A stretch of 16,436 nt of DNA, from NCBI GenBank assembly GCA_964633825.1, contig CAZWHE010000086.1:1-16436 (forward strand), in the 5' to 3' direction. This stretch comes from CAZWHE01 sp964633825 (GTDB lineage: Bacteria; Planctomycetota; B15-G4; CAYZWU01). Position 1 is the first letter of the stretch. Every line of letters begins with the position of its first letter. Of the stretch, positions 5,291 to 12,671 are shown piece by piece. The notes under the pieces are model-generated. The model was not told the DNA's origin. It searched no databases and saw only the letters and a program-made list of their open reading frames with translations. Both the position numbers and the translations under genes were made by a program.

Positions 5291-8053
5291 CTACTCTTCT
5301 CTCTCACGGCTCCGCGCATTCTGCGAATCCGCAGTAGAAAGCGCGTGAAATGTTCGGGCTAAACCGATGGACACGGCAGTGACCTTGAACTCGGGTGTCA
5401 TGGCATCCGGATCGAGCACCCCGCTGGTGAGCTGATTGATCGCCACTTCCGGGAAGTGAAAAGTCGTAAAGAGCACACCCGGACGAACATCGTTGCTCAG
5501 CTTTGCCCTAAGCCGCGTCTCCCCCTGCCTCGAGCGAACCCATACCCTGTCGCCGCCGTCGATGCCGTGGTGCGCGGCGTCATCGGGATTGATCAGCAGC
5601 TCGTCGCACGCCATCAGTTCGATGTTGGGCGTGCGCCGCGTCATGGACCCGCAGTTGTAGTGCTGAAGCCTGCGTCCGGTGGTGAGGATATAGGGATACT
5701 CCTCCATGTCGTCGCCCTGAAGCTCGGGGGTCTCGACAAAGTCGGTAAACACGAATCGACCTCTGCCCCGTTTGAACCGGTCCGTATGCAGGATCCGCGT
5801 ATCCGTTCCGTCTTCGGCCACGGGCCACTGCTTGCCGTTGTTCCCCAGTCCGTTCCAGCTCACTCCGGCGAAAAAGGGTACCACCTTGGCGATCTCTTCG
5901 AGGTGAATCGCAGGATCGTAACCCTCCTGGGGATAGCCCATGCGGTTCATGATGTCGACAACGATCTGGCCATCGGCGCGCGTCCCTTCGAGGGCCGGAA
6001 TCACCTGGTTCACGCGCTGGATGCGCCGTTCACCGTTCGTGAAGGTGCCGCTCTTCTCCAGGTGGGACGAGGCCGGGAAAACGACATGGGCGAGACCGGC
6101 TGTTTCCGTCATGAAGATCTCCTGCACGGCAAGGAAATCGAGGTTCTTCAAGGCTCGTCTCACATGGGTCGTGTTGGGATCGGTCTGCATGATGTCTTCG
6201 CCCATGATCCAGAGCGCCTTGAGCCTGCCTTCCATGGCGGCGCCGAGCATCTCGGGCGTTGTCAGCCCCTTGTCGCCCGGCACGGGGCGTCCGTAATGCC
6301 GCTCGTAATGGGCGCGGACAGAGGCATCGGTCGGATCGAGATAACCGGCGCCCAGGTCGGGCTGCACACCCATGTCCGCGGCGCCCTGAACATTGTTCTG
6401 ACCCCGGAGCGGATTGAGTCCCACGCCGGGCCGTCCGATGTTGCCCGTCATCATGACCAGGGAGGCGAGCGTCATGACGCCGCGGCTGCCCTGGTAATGC
6501 TCGGTCAGGCCCAGGCCGTGAAAAGCCATGGCGTTTTTCGCCTCTCCGTAGATCCGCGCCGCTTCGCGAACCTTTTCGCGGCCGACGCCGGTGATGTTTT
6601 CCAGCTTGCCCGGATCGATGCTCAATGCCGATCGGCGGAATTCATCGAAGCCCTCTGTGCGCTCCCTGACAAAGGCTTCGTCCACCAAGCCTTCTTGGAT
6701 GACATAGTGAGCCAGCATGTTCAACAGGGCGACATTGCTGCCGGGACGGAGCTGGAGGTGCACGGCAGCATGGCGCGCCAGCTCGATGCGCCGCGGATCG
6801 ACCACAATGAGGGGAGTTCCCTTCATGGCCAGTTGACGCATCTTGGCGCCCGTTACCGGGTGGGCCTCGGTCACGTTGGCTCCCACCACGAGGAGGCAGT
6901 CGGCCAGCTCCATTTCGTTGATGGAATTGGTGGCCGCGCCCGTGCCGTAAGTCCGGCGCATCCCCAAAGCGGTCGGCGCGTGGCAGACCCTGGCGCAGCC
7001 GTCGATATTGTTGCTGCCCATGACGGCGCGCATGAACTTCTGCATCAGGTAGTTTTCCTCGTTGGTGCACCGCGATGACGAGATGCCGCCGATCGCGTCC
7101 GCCCCGCAGCGCGCCTTGATGGAATTCAGGCGCTTTACCGTGTAATCGAGCGCCTCGTCCCAGCTCACGGCGGTTAGGTTGCCGTCTTTGCGCAGCAGGG
7201 GTGTTTTCAGGCGGTCGGGATGATTCACGTAAGCGAAGGCATAGCGGCCTTTGACGCAGGCGTGGCCCGAGTTGACCTCGGCGTCGGCCGCCGGCGTGAC
7301 GGCGCTGATCTCGCCCTTCTTCAGCAGGACGTCCAGGTTGCAGCCGACGCCGCAGTAGGTGCAGACCGTGCGCACGCTCCTGTCCGCGGCAAGAGTCTTG
7401 GCGCGATGGCGGTCGCTCAGCGCATTGGTGGGGCACGCCTGCACGCAGCGCCCGCAGGACGAGCACTCGGAATCCATGAAATTCCCGTTCCCCGAGGAGA
7501 TCACGCGGGAGCGATACCCGCGCTCGAACATGCTCAGCGCGAGCTCTCCCTGTATCTCGTCGCATGCGCGGATGCAGCGATGGCAGGCAACGCACTGCGC
7601 CGGGTCGAAACGGATATAGGGATGGCTGTGGTCAGGCCCGGGTGCAAGCCGGCTGCGCGGAAAGCGCGAGCCCGAAATCTCGAGCCGCTGAACGAGGTCC
7701 TGGAACAAGGTGGGCCTCTCGCCGTCCGGCGGCTGCAGGTCATCGGGCGGATAATCGGAGAGCAGAAGCTCTGCGATCGATCGGCGCAGCTTTTCGATTC
7801 GGGGCGAGTTCGTGTCGATATATTGGCCGGCTTCGACAAGGGTGTGGCACGACGCTTTCACGCTTTTTCGACCCTCTTCGGACGAAGCGACATCGACGCT
7901 GCATATCCGGCAGCCTCCGAAAGGCTCCAGAGAATCGTCGTGGCACAGAACAGGGATGACGTCCTTGCCCAGGTGACGGCACACGTAGCTGTAGATCGTT
8001 TCCCCTCGCTCGAAAGGAAACACACGCCCATTGATATGCGCCGTGTCGATCAC
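5291..8053 (-). CDS. fdhA: NAD-type formate dehydrogenase, molybdopterin catalytic subunit (alpha)
   Basis: A 920-residue cytoplasmic enzyme that oxidises formate to CO2, or runs in reverse. In order: an N-terminal [2Fe-2S] ferredoxin domain (C37, C48, C51, C69; EPFGGCRICSVDV), two ferredoxin-type [4Fe-4S] motifs (C154/157/160/164 and C197/200/203/207), and the molybdopterin-enzyme [4Fe-4S] motif (C231, C234, C238, C266 with VKGRYAFAYVNHPDRL). C357-H358 follows in ARVCHAPTALG, at the place of the metal ligand (TGC codon, so cysteine not selenocysteine). The C-terminal dinucleotide-binding domain has TTGRRLQHYNCGSMTRR and TTFHFPE..IN.LT. The NuoG-like His-Cys3 cluster segment (about 96-118) lacks its cysteines. 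GTG 8053 is chosen because it overlaps the fdhB stop by 4 nt (GTGA) and the family N-terminus starts there; the longer in-frame reading to 8260 lies inside fdhB. W or Mo cannot be told from sequence. Confidence 0.92.
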   Translation of the reverse strand: MIDTAHINGRVFPFERGETIYSYVCRHLGKDVIPVLCHDDSLEPFGGCRICSVDVASSEEGRKSVKASCHTLVEAGQYIDTNSPRIEKLRRSIAELLLSDYPPDDLQPPDGERPTLFQDLVQRLEISGSRFPRSRLAPGPDHSHPYIRFDPAQCVACHRCIRACDEIQGELALSMFERGYRSRVISSGNGNFMDSECSSCGRCVQACPTNALSDRHRAKTLAADRSVRTVCTYCGVGCNLDVLLKKGEISAVTPAADAEVNSGHACVKGRYAFAYVNHPDRLKTPLLRKDGNLTAVSWDEALDYTVKRLNSIKARCGADAIGGISSSRCTNEENYLMQKFMRAVMGSNNIDGCARVCHAPTALGMRRTYGTGAATNSINEMELADCLLVVGANVTEAHPVTGAKMRQLAMKGTPLIVVDPRRIELARHAAVHLQLRPGSNVALLNMLAHYVIQEGLVDEAFVRERTEGFDEFRRSALSIDPGKLENITGVGREKVREAARIYGEAKNAMAFHGLGLTEHYQGSRGVMTLASLVMMTGNIGRPGVGLNPLRGQNNVQGAADMGVQPDLGAGYLDPTDASVRAHYERHYGRPVPGDKGLTTPEMLGAAMEGRLKALWIMGEDIMQTDPNTTHVRRALKNLDFLAVQEIFMTETAGLAHVVFPASSHLEKSGTFTNGERRIQRVNQVIPALEGTRADGQIVVDIMNRMGYPQEGYDPAIHLEEIAKVVPFFAGVSWNGLGNNGKQWPVAEDGTDTRILHTDRFKRGRGRFVFTDFVETPELQGDDMEEYPYILTTGRRLQHYNCGSMTRRTPNIELMACDELLINPDDAAHHGIDGGDRVWVRSRQGETRLRAKLSNDVRPGVLFTTFHFPEVAINQLTSGVLDPDAMTPEFKVTAVSIGLARTFHALSTADSQNARSREREE

Positions 8054-9609
8054 GATGAAAAGTGCTCCGCAAGTTCGGCAGAAAAGTGCTTCATCATGTT
8101 GCGAACGGGCAGGGACAGCCCGCCGCCCAGTGCACAGAGGGAGCCGAGCTCCAGGGTCTCGAGCAGATCTTCGAAAGCGGCGATGTCCAACGACAGGCCT
8201 TCTGCGGCTTGTTCCAGGAGGTGACGCCCTTTTTCCGTGCCCAGCCGGCAGGGCAGGCACTTGCCGCAGCTCTCATCGGCCATGAAAGAAAAGAGGTGGC
8301 CCATGAAATCGATCATGGGGAAATCAAGTGGAATCCCCACAAGCCCCGCGTGGCCCAGCAGAAAGCCTTCCCGCTCGAAAGACTCGAAGTCCACCGACAG
8401 GCCGTCGATCATATCCATGGGGACGACGCTGCCCAGGGGGCCGCCCACTTGCAGTGCTTTTACCCGGCCTTTGAACCCTCCGCCGAGGTGGTGAACGACT
8501 TCTTTCAACGGCGTGCCCATGGGCACTTCGTGTACGCCGGGATTGTTGAAACCGTAATCGAGAGAGAGCAGTTTTGTGCCCGTGCTTTCCACTGTGCCGA
8601 TGGCGGAAAAGGCCTTGCCTCCATGCTCCAGAATCCACGGCAGCGCGGCAAGGGTCTCCACATTGCTCAGCAGGGTCGGCTTGCCGTACAAGCCCTCGGC
8701 AGCAGGATAGGGCGGGCGGATCCGCACCTCGGGACGCAAGCCTTCGATGGAATTCAGCAGGGCCGTCTCTTCGCCGCAGACGTAGGAACCGGCGCCGCGG
8801 ACAATGTGAAACCGAAATCGGGTCCGCCCAAAGGCGTCTGTTTTTTCGAACGCTTCGATCGCCTCCGTCAACAGCGCATGCGCCGCCGGGTATTCCGCGC
8901 GGAGATAGACATAACCCGTGTCCGCGCCGGCCGCGGTTCCGGCGGCCAACATGCCCGCCAAGACCCGGTGAGGCCTCTGTTCCAACAGGTACCTGTCGGA
9001 GAAGGCGCCGGGATCTCCCTCGTCCCCGTTGCAAACGACATATTTTTGCCCGGCCGGCGTCTTCGCGCAGGCCGCGAGCTTGTGGGCGAAACCGAAGCCC
9101 GCCCCGCCGCGCCCCCGAAGCCGCGAGGCCGATAACTCTTTCACGATCTCTTCCGGCTCTCGGAGAACGATCGAATAGAAATCGTCCAAGGGCCCGGCGT
9201 GATCCGCAAAGAGGCTGGGCGATGCTGCGCAGAAATAGGGGATCCTTTCGCTGTTTGCTTCCCCGTACGAATCCTTGCAGTAGCAGGTTCCCATGCAGTT
9301 GACCCGCCCGATCTCGTCTTCCCTGTATCGAACCGAAAGCGTGCGAAGGGCGTGGGCGCGTTTTCCCGACAATCGGCACGACGTGCCGCTGCAAACAGAG
9401 GCCCGGGTTTCGCCGCGGCCGGGTTTTAAAAAATCGTAAAAGGATGCCGCACCAAGCAAGGCGGTTTCAGAGACCTGTCTCTCTTCGGCAAGGGCTCGCA
9501 AGCACTCGGGAGCCGGGCCGCCCGGCTCTTGCACCGCATCCGTCAGTGCCTGAAACAGCGTTCCATCTCGAATCCGGCGGGCACTCACAGCGCGAATGTT
9601 CTTCGACAT
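8050..9609 (-). CDS. fdhB: Formate dehydrogenase NADH-binding subunit, NuoE-NuoF-like fusion (beta)
   Basis: A 519-residue diaphorase subunit passing electrons between FdhA and NAD(P)+ through FMN and Fe-S clusters. Residues 1-120 are a NuoE/thioredoxin-like [2Fe-2S] domain with C73-x4-C78 (VCSGTSC) and C105-x3-C109 (CMGTC). Then comes the NuoF-like part: the FMN-binding glycine loop LRGRGGAGFGF (164-174), CNGDEGDPGAFSDR (193-206), GSYVCGEETALLNSIEG (274-290), and a [4Fe-4S] site C448/C451/C454...C492 (ESCGKCLPCRLGT, SLCALGG). It ends soon after, with no C-terminal two-[4Fe-4S] ferredoxin domain as found in some hydrogenase and FDH homologues. The ATG at 9607-9609 has AAGGAG nine nt upstream; a longer in-frame start at 9708 would add 33 residues that look non-coding. 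It is first in the operon with fdhA. Confidence 0.9.
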   Translation of the reverse strand: MSKNIRAVSARRIRDGTLFQALTDAVQEPGGPAPECLRALAEERQVSETALLGAASFYDFLKPGRGETRASVCSGTSCRLSGKRAHALRTLSVRYREDEIGRVNCMGTCYCKDSYGEANSERIPYFCAASPSLFADHAGPLDDFYSIVLREPEEIVKELSASRLRGRGGAGFGFAHKLAACAKTPAGQKYVVCNGDEGDPGAFSDRYLLEQRPHRVLAGMLAAGTAAGADTGYVYLRAEYPAAHALLTEAIEAFEKTDAFGRTRFRFHIVRGAGSYVCGEETALLNSIEGLRPEVRIRPPYPAAEGLYGKPTLLSNVETLAALPWILEHGGKAFSAIGTVESTGTKLLSLDYGFNNPGVHEVPMGTPLKEVVHHLGGGFKGRVKALQVGGPLGSVVPMDMIDGLSVDFESFEREGFLLGHAGLVGIPLDFPMIDFMGHLFSFMADESCGKCLPCRLGTEKGRHLLEQAAEGLSLDIAAFEDLLETLELGSLCALGGGLSLPVRNMMKHFSAELAEHFSS

Positions 9610-9687
9610 GTTCCGACTCTCCTTCAAAGTCCCCCGGCCGCAGTGATAACGGTATTCACCAACTGCAGGCGATTGGGCGGCTTTTGT

Positions 9688-9716
9688 GTTATCTCGAAGA
9701 AAGATCACTTCGTCAA
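9688..9716 (-). promoter_or_regulatory. Candidate fdhBA promoter with embedded inverted repeat
   Basis: On the minus strand, TTGACG (plus 9711-9716) and GATAAC (plus 9688-9693) are 17 nt apart, a reasonable sigma70-type promoter about 80 nt before fdhB. The spacer carries an inverted repeat, CGAAG (9695-9699) and CTTCG (9708-9712) with 8 nt between, which could be a repressor site. The rest of the divergent gap 9610-9922 shows an AT-rich patch near 9823-9847, which may serve the plus-strand lipoprotein gene, but no clear -35/-10 pair. Confidence 0.4.
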
Positions 9717-9922
9717 GTCTGTTCGGCTCGGAGCCGGCGGGGGAGTCGGGAATTGCGATTCCGTCGGGTTTTTGTACCCACAGGTTTCACAGGGCCTCGT
9801 GCGCTTCCTCCCAGGGAAATAAAGATCAATGTAATTAAATTATTCATGAAGCCGGAAGCGCCGAATGCCGAAGTGGGCCATGAGGATTCATTGAAGGGAC
9901 ACAGGGTTTAAGGAGTGGAAAT

Positions 9923-10321
9923 GTGAAAATCATCATGCCTTGCGCCTTCCTTTTTCTTCCTCTGCTTGTTTCGGGCTGCTGTTATGTGTCGGAGCAGGAG
10001 AGCGTTCTTTCCGAAATGGTCGATTGCATGAACGAGATGGCTGACATTCTCGAGACGGTTCATGACAAAAATTCGGCCCTGCTGGCAAAACCCAAGCTGA
10101 AAAAGTTGGAAAAGAAATTGGAAGCCGCCAACGCCAGGATGGCGAAGAGCATCAAAAAGGGCAATCCCCAGGAGATGCAGAGTCTCGTGAAGGATTACCA
10201 GAAGCCCCTGGCTGATGCCGGTCAGAGGTTCGCGAAGGAACTGATGCGGGTATCGTGCATCTCCGGAGTGGGCGAAAATTTTCAGGAGTTGTTCGTGACC
10301 CAGAACAGCGGCAGCACATGA
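9923..10321 (+). CDS. Small lipoprotein of unknown function
   Basis: A 132-residue protein with a lipoprotein signal: MKIIMPCAFLFLPLLVSGC, lipobox LVSG with Cys19 as the predicted lipidated residue. The mature part is mostly helical and charged (SEMVDCMNEMADILETVHDK, KLKKLEKKLEAANARMAKSIKK), likely a short coiled coil, with no recognised domain. GTG 9923 is chosen because AGGAG at 9911-9915 lies 7 nt upstream; the ATG overlapping it at 9921 is directly followed by TGA. The coding sequence is free-standing, divergent from fdhB and convergent with the next gene. Codon-like composition and a good ribosome site support a real gene; the function is not inferable. Confidence 0.7.
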   Translation: MKIIMPCAFLFLPLLVSGCCYVSEQESVLSEMVDCMNEMADILETVHDKNSALLAKPKLKKLEKKLEAANARMAKSIKKGNPQEMQSLVKDYQKPLADAGQRFAKELMRVSCISGVGENFQELFVTQNSGST

Positions 10322-10409
10322 GGCCGTAAAAAGACCTCGCGCAAGGGTTCGCGAGCATCATTCTGAAAAACCTATCCCGACCCGGCGGCAGGATATCGAT
10401 GCAACTGAA

Positions 10410-10442
10410 ATCGCACGCACGCTGCCATATCGTGCGTGCGAT
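10410..10442. terminator. Perfect 12-bp hairpin between convergent genes
   Basis: ATCGCACGCACG (10410-10421) and CGTGCGTGCGAT (10431-10442) are exact inverted repeats around a 9-nt loop. It sits between the stop of the lipoprotein (10321) and the stop of the convergent secreted protein (10472), so a bidirectional terminator or transcript-end stabiliser is likely. Neither side has a long T-run (TTTCAG on the minus strand). A second partial copy of the right arm, TATCGTGCGATCTCT at 10446-10460, follows immediately. Confidence 0.55.
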
Positions 10443-10471
10443 CTCTATCGTGCGATCTCTGTTTGGTTTGT

Positions 10472-10849
10472 CTACGTTATCAGGATCACGTTCGACGTGG
10501 TGCACGGCGTCAGATCGATAACCTGCACATACACGGTGCCGCAAGCCCAGGCGGGGACCCATGCGGAAATGGTGCATTCCCCCAAGGCATTTGTATTTGC
10601 CGCTGCGGCAAACGCGATGGAGTTGTCAAGCCCGGTCACGGTGCCGGCGCAGGGATATCCCGGCGGAACGACATATGATCCGGTGCCGAATGCGCGGAGA
10701 TAAACGACTCGTGAAAACGGTGTGGCGCCGGTGACGTCAAAGGTCATGACTCCCGGGCACGAGCCTGTTGTAGACAGAACCTGTGCCTGTGCGGCCTCGG
10801 AAACAAAAAGAGCAATCAGAAATGCTGCGATTGTTGCGTAACGTTTCAT
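10472..10849 (-). CDS. Small secreted protein with Ig-like beta domain
   Basis: A 125-residue exported protein: signal peptide MKRYATIAAFLIALFVSEAA with cleavage after AQA (residue 22), leaving about 103 residues. The mature part has five cysteines and a beta-rich pattern (MTFDVTGATPFSRVVYLRAF, GECTISAWVPAWACGTVYVQ, TPCTTSNVILIT). It resembles, in order and spacing of conserved positions, the C-terminal domain of the beta-helix protein at 2350-3576, suggesting a stand-alone copy of the same fold. The ribosome site AGGGAG lies 7 nt before the ATG. A possible promoter on the minus strand is TTGCAC (plus 10930-10935) with TATTAG (plus 10908-10913), spacer 16. It lies downstream of the sulfatase-like gene in the same direction, 145 nt away. 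Function unknown. Confidence 0.7.
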   Translation of the reverse strand: MKRYATIAAFLIALFVSEAAQAQVLSTTGSCPGVMTFDVTGATPFSRVVYLRAFGTGSYVVPPGYPCAGTVTGLDNSIAFAAAANTNALGECTISAWVPAWACGTVYVQVIDLTPCTTSNVILIT

Positions 10850-10994
10850 GGTTTTTTCTCCCTGGTGTTTGCAGACAATTTTGCCAAAGCAATAATGAAC
10901 TGTGAGACTAATAGTGTGGAATCGAAATGGTGCAAGGTGAAATGCTCAAACCGGACAGAACGGCGCGATTCCGAGCCGGGGTGAGAGTCGCCGC

Positions 10995-12413
10995 TCACTT
11001 GCCGGTATATCCCAGCTCTTCCAAACGCTCCTGGAGCTTGGGATCGATCTTGACGTCCGCGCCGGGTTGAATCGCCAGAGCCCGGAGTTGTGTGTGCACA
11101 GCCTCCTCGAGCTCTGTAAGCTCCCTGACCCGGTTCGGCCGGCCGGCCGAGAGATCACGCGTCTCGCCGGGATCGGCGATCTCGTCGTAAAGTTCCACCA
11201 CGTCTTTCCGTCCGGTGTATTCCCATTTAATTCGAAGAAGCCTGAGCGGCCACTGCTGCAGCAGTGTGGCGCTGCCGAGACGCTCCTCCTGCAGATGGGA
11301 TAAGAGGGGCGTTGATCGCGCGATCTCCCCGTCGCCGCGCACCAGCGGTCCGAGGGACACCCCGTCTCCGAAGGGCATTCCTCCCGGCGCCACACCCGCC
11401 AGATCCAGGATGGTGGCTGCCACGTCGATCAGTCCCACCGGCGTCTCGACCCTTCGGCCGGGACAATGGCCGCCGTTCCGCACGATCAGCGGAACGTCAA
11501 TGGCCTCGCTGTACAGCGTTCTGCGGTGTCCGAGACCGCCGTGATCGAGGAGCTCTTCTCCGTGGTCCGACGTGATGATGAGCAGGCAGCGGTCCAGCCG
11601 GCCGTCTGATCGCAATTCTTCAAGAAATTGCACGAGCTTTTCGTCCGAGTACGCGATCGCTCCGTCGTAACGCGCCAGCAGGTCGGCGCGCTGGCCGGGA
11701 CTCGGCTCGGGAGAATCGGTCCTTCCCGGACCCATGACCGACCACCAGAGCTTGCCCTGGAATGGGAGCTTCCCTTCACCGGCGGCGCTGTTGCGGAATC
11801 GCTCTCTATACTCGGGAGGCGCCCGATAAGGGCCGTGGACATTCATCACATGCAGATAGAGGAAGAAGGGCTCCGGCGGCGGCTCGGCGAGCCATGCGCG
11901 AGCTTCATTGAGCAGGACGGTGATATCGGGATAGTCTTTGGGATTCTGGCCGCCGCCCTCGTAAAACGTGTCAAAGCCCTGGTCGAGGTGAAACTTCGCC
12001 GAAACGTAGGGATTCCCCGAGAACGCGGCGGTGGCGTAGCCTGCGTCTTGAAGGATTTCCGACAGCAGCCTGGCCTCCTTTGCGATCGAGCGGTTGCGGT
12101 GCGCCGTGTGTCGCAGCGGGTCGAGCCCGGACAGCAGGCTGGCGGTGCTGGGCTTTGTCCATGAGCTCGGCGCGATGCAGCGCTCGAACACAACGGACTC
12201 TTCTGCCAGGCCGTCGATTCCGGGGCTCGTCTCTTTGTCGTACCCGTGAAAAGAAAGGTGGTCCTTGCGCAGCGTGTCGATCACAACGAGGATAACGGGA
12301 CGGAGCGACGGCTCGTCGGCGCACCCTCCGGGCAGCATCGCCGCCAGGGCGATCACCCAGGGCGTGAAAAACCGGGAAAGACGAAACCACCCCTTGGTGT
12401 ATTCGCTGGGCAT
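10995..12413 (-). CDS. Sulfatase/alkaline phosphatase superfamily lipoprotein, Thr-type active site
   Basis: A 472-residue protein of the alkaline phosphatase/sulfatase superfamily. The N-terminus has a hydrophobic stretch and LPGGC (Cys31), a likely lipoprotein signal, so it would be anchored outside the cytoplasm. Metal and active-site motifs: VVIDTLRKDHLSFHGY (D46), SSWTKPSTASLLSG with T86 where formylglycine sulfatases have Cys or Ser, LYLHVMNVHGPYRAP around H193, and TSDHGEELLDHG with D283/H284, then H296. With Thr at the nucleophile it is less likely a true sulfatase and more likely a phosphoester- or phosphoethanolamine-type hydrolase or transferase (inference). ATG 12413 is chosen for the signal peptide and GAGGGG about 8 nt upstream; an in-frame ATG at 12533 would add 40 residues. 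Divergent from bamB. Confidence 0.82.
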   Translation of the reverse strand: MPSEYTKGWFRLSRFFTPWVIALAAMLPGGCADEPSLRPVILVVIDTLRKDHLSFHGYDKETSPGIDGLAEESVVFERCIAPSSWTKPSTASLLSGLDPLRHTAHRNRSIAKEARLLSEILQDAGYATAAFSGNPYVSAKFHLDQGFDTFYEGGGQNPKDYPDITVLLNEARAWLAEPPPEPFFLYLHVMNVHGPYRAPPEYRERFRNSAAGEGKLPFQGKLWWSVMGPGRTDSPEPSPGQRADLLARYDGAIAYSDEKLVQFLEELRSDGRLDRCLLIITSDHGEELLDHGGLGHRRTLYSEAIDVPLIVRNGGHCPGRRVETPVGLIDVAATILDLAGVAPGGMPFGDGVSLGPLVRGDGEIARSTPLLSHLQEERLGSATLLQQWPLRLLRIKWEYTGRKDVVELYDEIADPGETRDLSAGRPNRVRELTELEEAVHTQLRALAIQPGADVKIDPKLQERLEELGYTGK

Positions 12414-12479
12414 ATTTTGTCCCCTCGATTTAAATGGAAGAGAGGATTTTATCGATTCGCCGGAATCAGGAATAGTTGA

Positions 12480-12543
12480 AAATCCGGTACGATTGCCGGA
12501 GCGGCGCCAAATGCCGCTGCCCCGGCCTTTCACGACCGGATTT
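12480..12543. repeat. 64-nt imperfect palindrome (cruciform-like) upstream of bam
   Basis: AAATCCGGT (12480-12488) pairs with ACCGGATTT (12535-12543), GCCGG (12495-12499) with CCGGC (12522-12526), and AGCGGC (12500-12505) with GCCGCT (12513-12518) around a 7-nt loop. That gives 20 bp in total, with an internal loop and a GCC bulge. It lies between the divergent starts of the sulfatase-like gene and bamB, so it is not a terminator for either. It could be an operator, a structured leader RNA of the minus-strand gene, or a REP-like element. Confidence 0.55.
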
Positions 12544-12565
12544 CAAGAGGAAGTACGGTGATTTG

Positions 12566-12593
12566 GAGGCTATTAATTCTTAATACGAGCCTC
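12566..12593. promoter_or_regulatory. 28-nt interrupted palindrome, candidate operator
   Basis: GAGGC-TATTAA (12566-12576) is mirrored by TTAATA (12580-12585) and GCCTC (12589-12593), giving 11 complementary positions with a 3-nt centre and a 3-nt bulge (CGA). The central TATTAATTCTTAATA is a perfect AT-rich dyad. The position, about 175 nt before bamB, and the symmetry suit a dimeric regulator; no regulator gene is in the window to pair with it. Confidence 0.4.
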
Positions 12594-12602
12594 TTACGGG
12601 CA

Positions 12603-12620
12603 TTGACTCTTTCATGTCAA
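12603..12620. promoter_or_regulatory. TTGAC-N8-GTCAA dyad, candidate regulator site
   Basis: A perfect 5-bp inverted repeat with an 8-nt spacer (TTGAC at 12603-12607, GTCAA at 12616-12620). Its left half also resembles a -35 box on the plus strand, but no matching -10 is found 16-18 nt further on. With the palindrome at 12566 it makes this segment the best candidate for the bam control region. Confidence 0.3.
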
Positions 12621-12671
12621 AAGGGGTTTGGAGTTTTCAGCTTGCCGTTTCCTTACACTTTGGATTTTGGT

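Noticed and set aside
6983..6985. Selenocysteine at the FdhA metal-ligand position
   Set aside because: The codon is TGC (cysteine); no in-frame TGA is present there.
5456..7078. 540-codon plus-strand frame opposite fdhA
   Set aside because: Antisense of the molybdopterin subunit; low-complexity His/Arg-rich product typical of a shadow.
8054..8260. Longer N-terminus of FdhA starting at 8260
   Set aside because: The extra 69 residues are read from inside fdhB in another frame and are Arg/Pro-rich; the family N-terminus begins at the GTG overlapping the fdhB stop.
8062..9135. 357-codon plus-strand frame opposite fdhB
   Set aside because: Antisense of conserved NuoF motifs; no independent support.
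10946..11395. 149-codon minus-strand frame inside the sulfatase-like gene
   Set aside because: Same-strand out-of-frame shadow of a gene with intact motifs.
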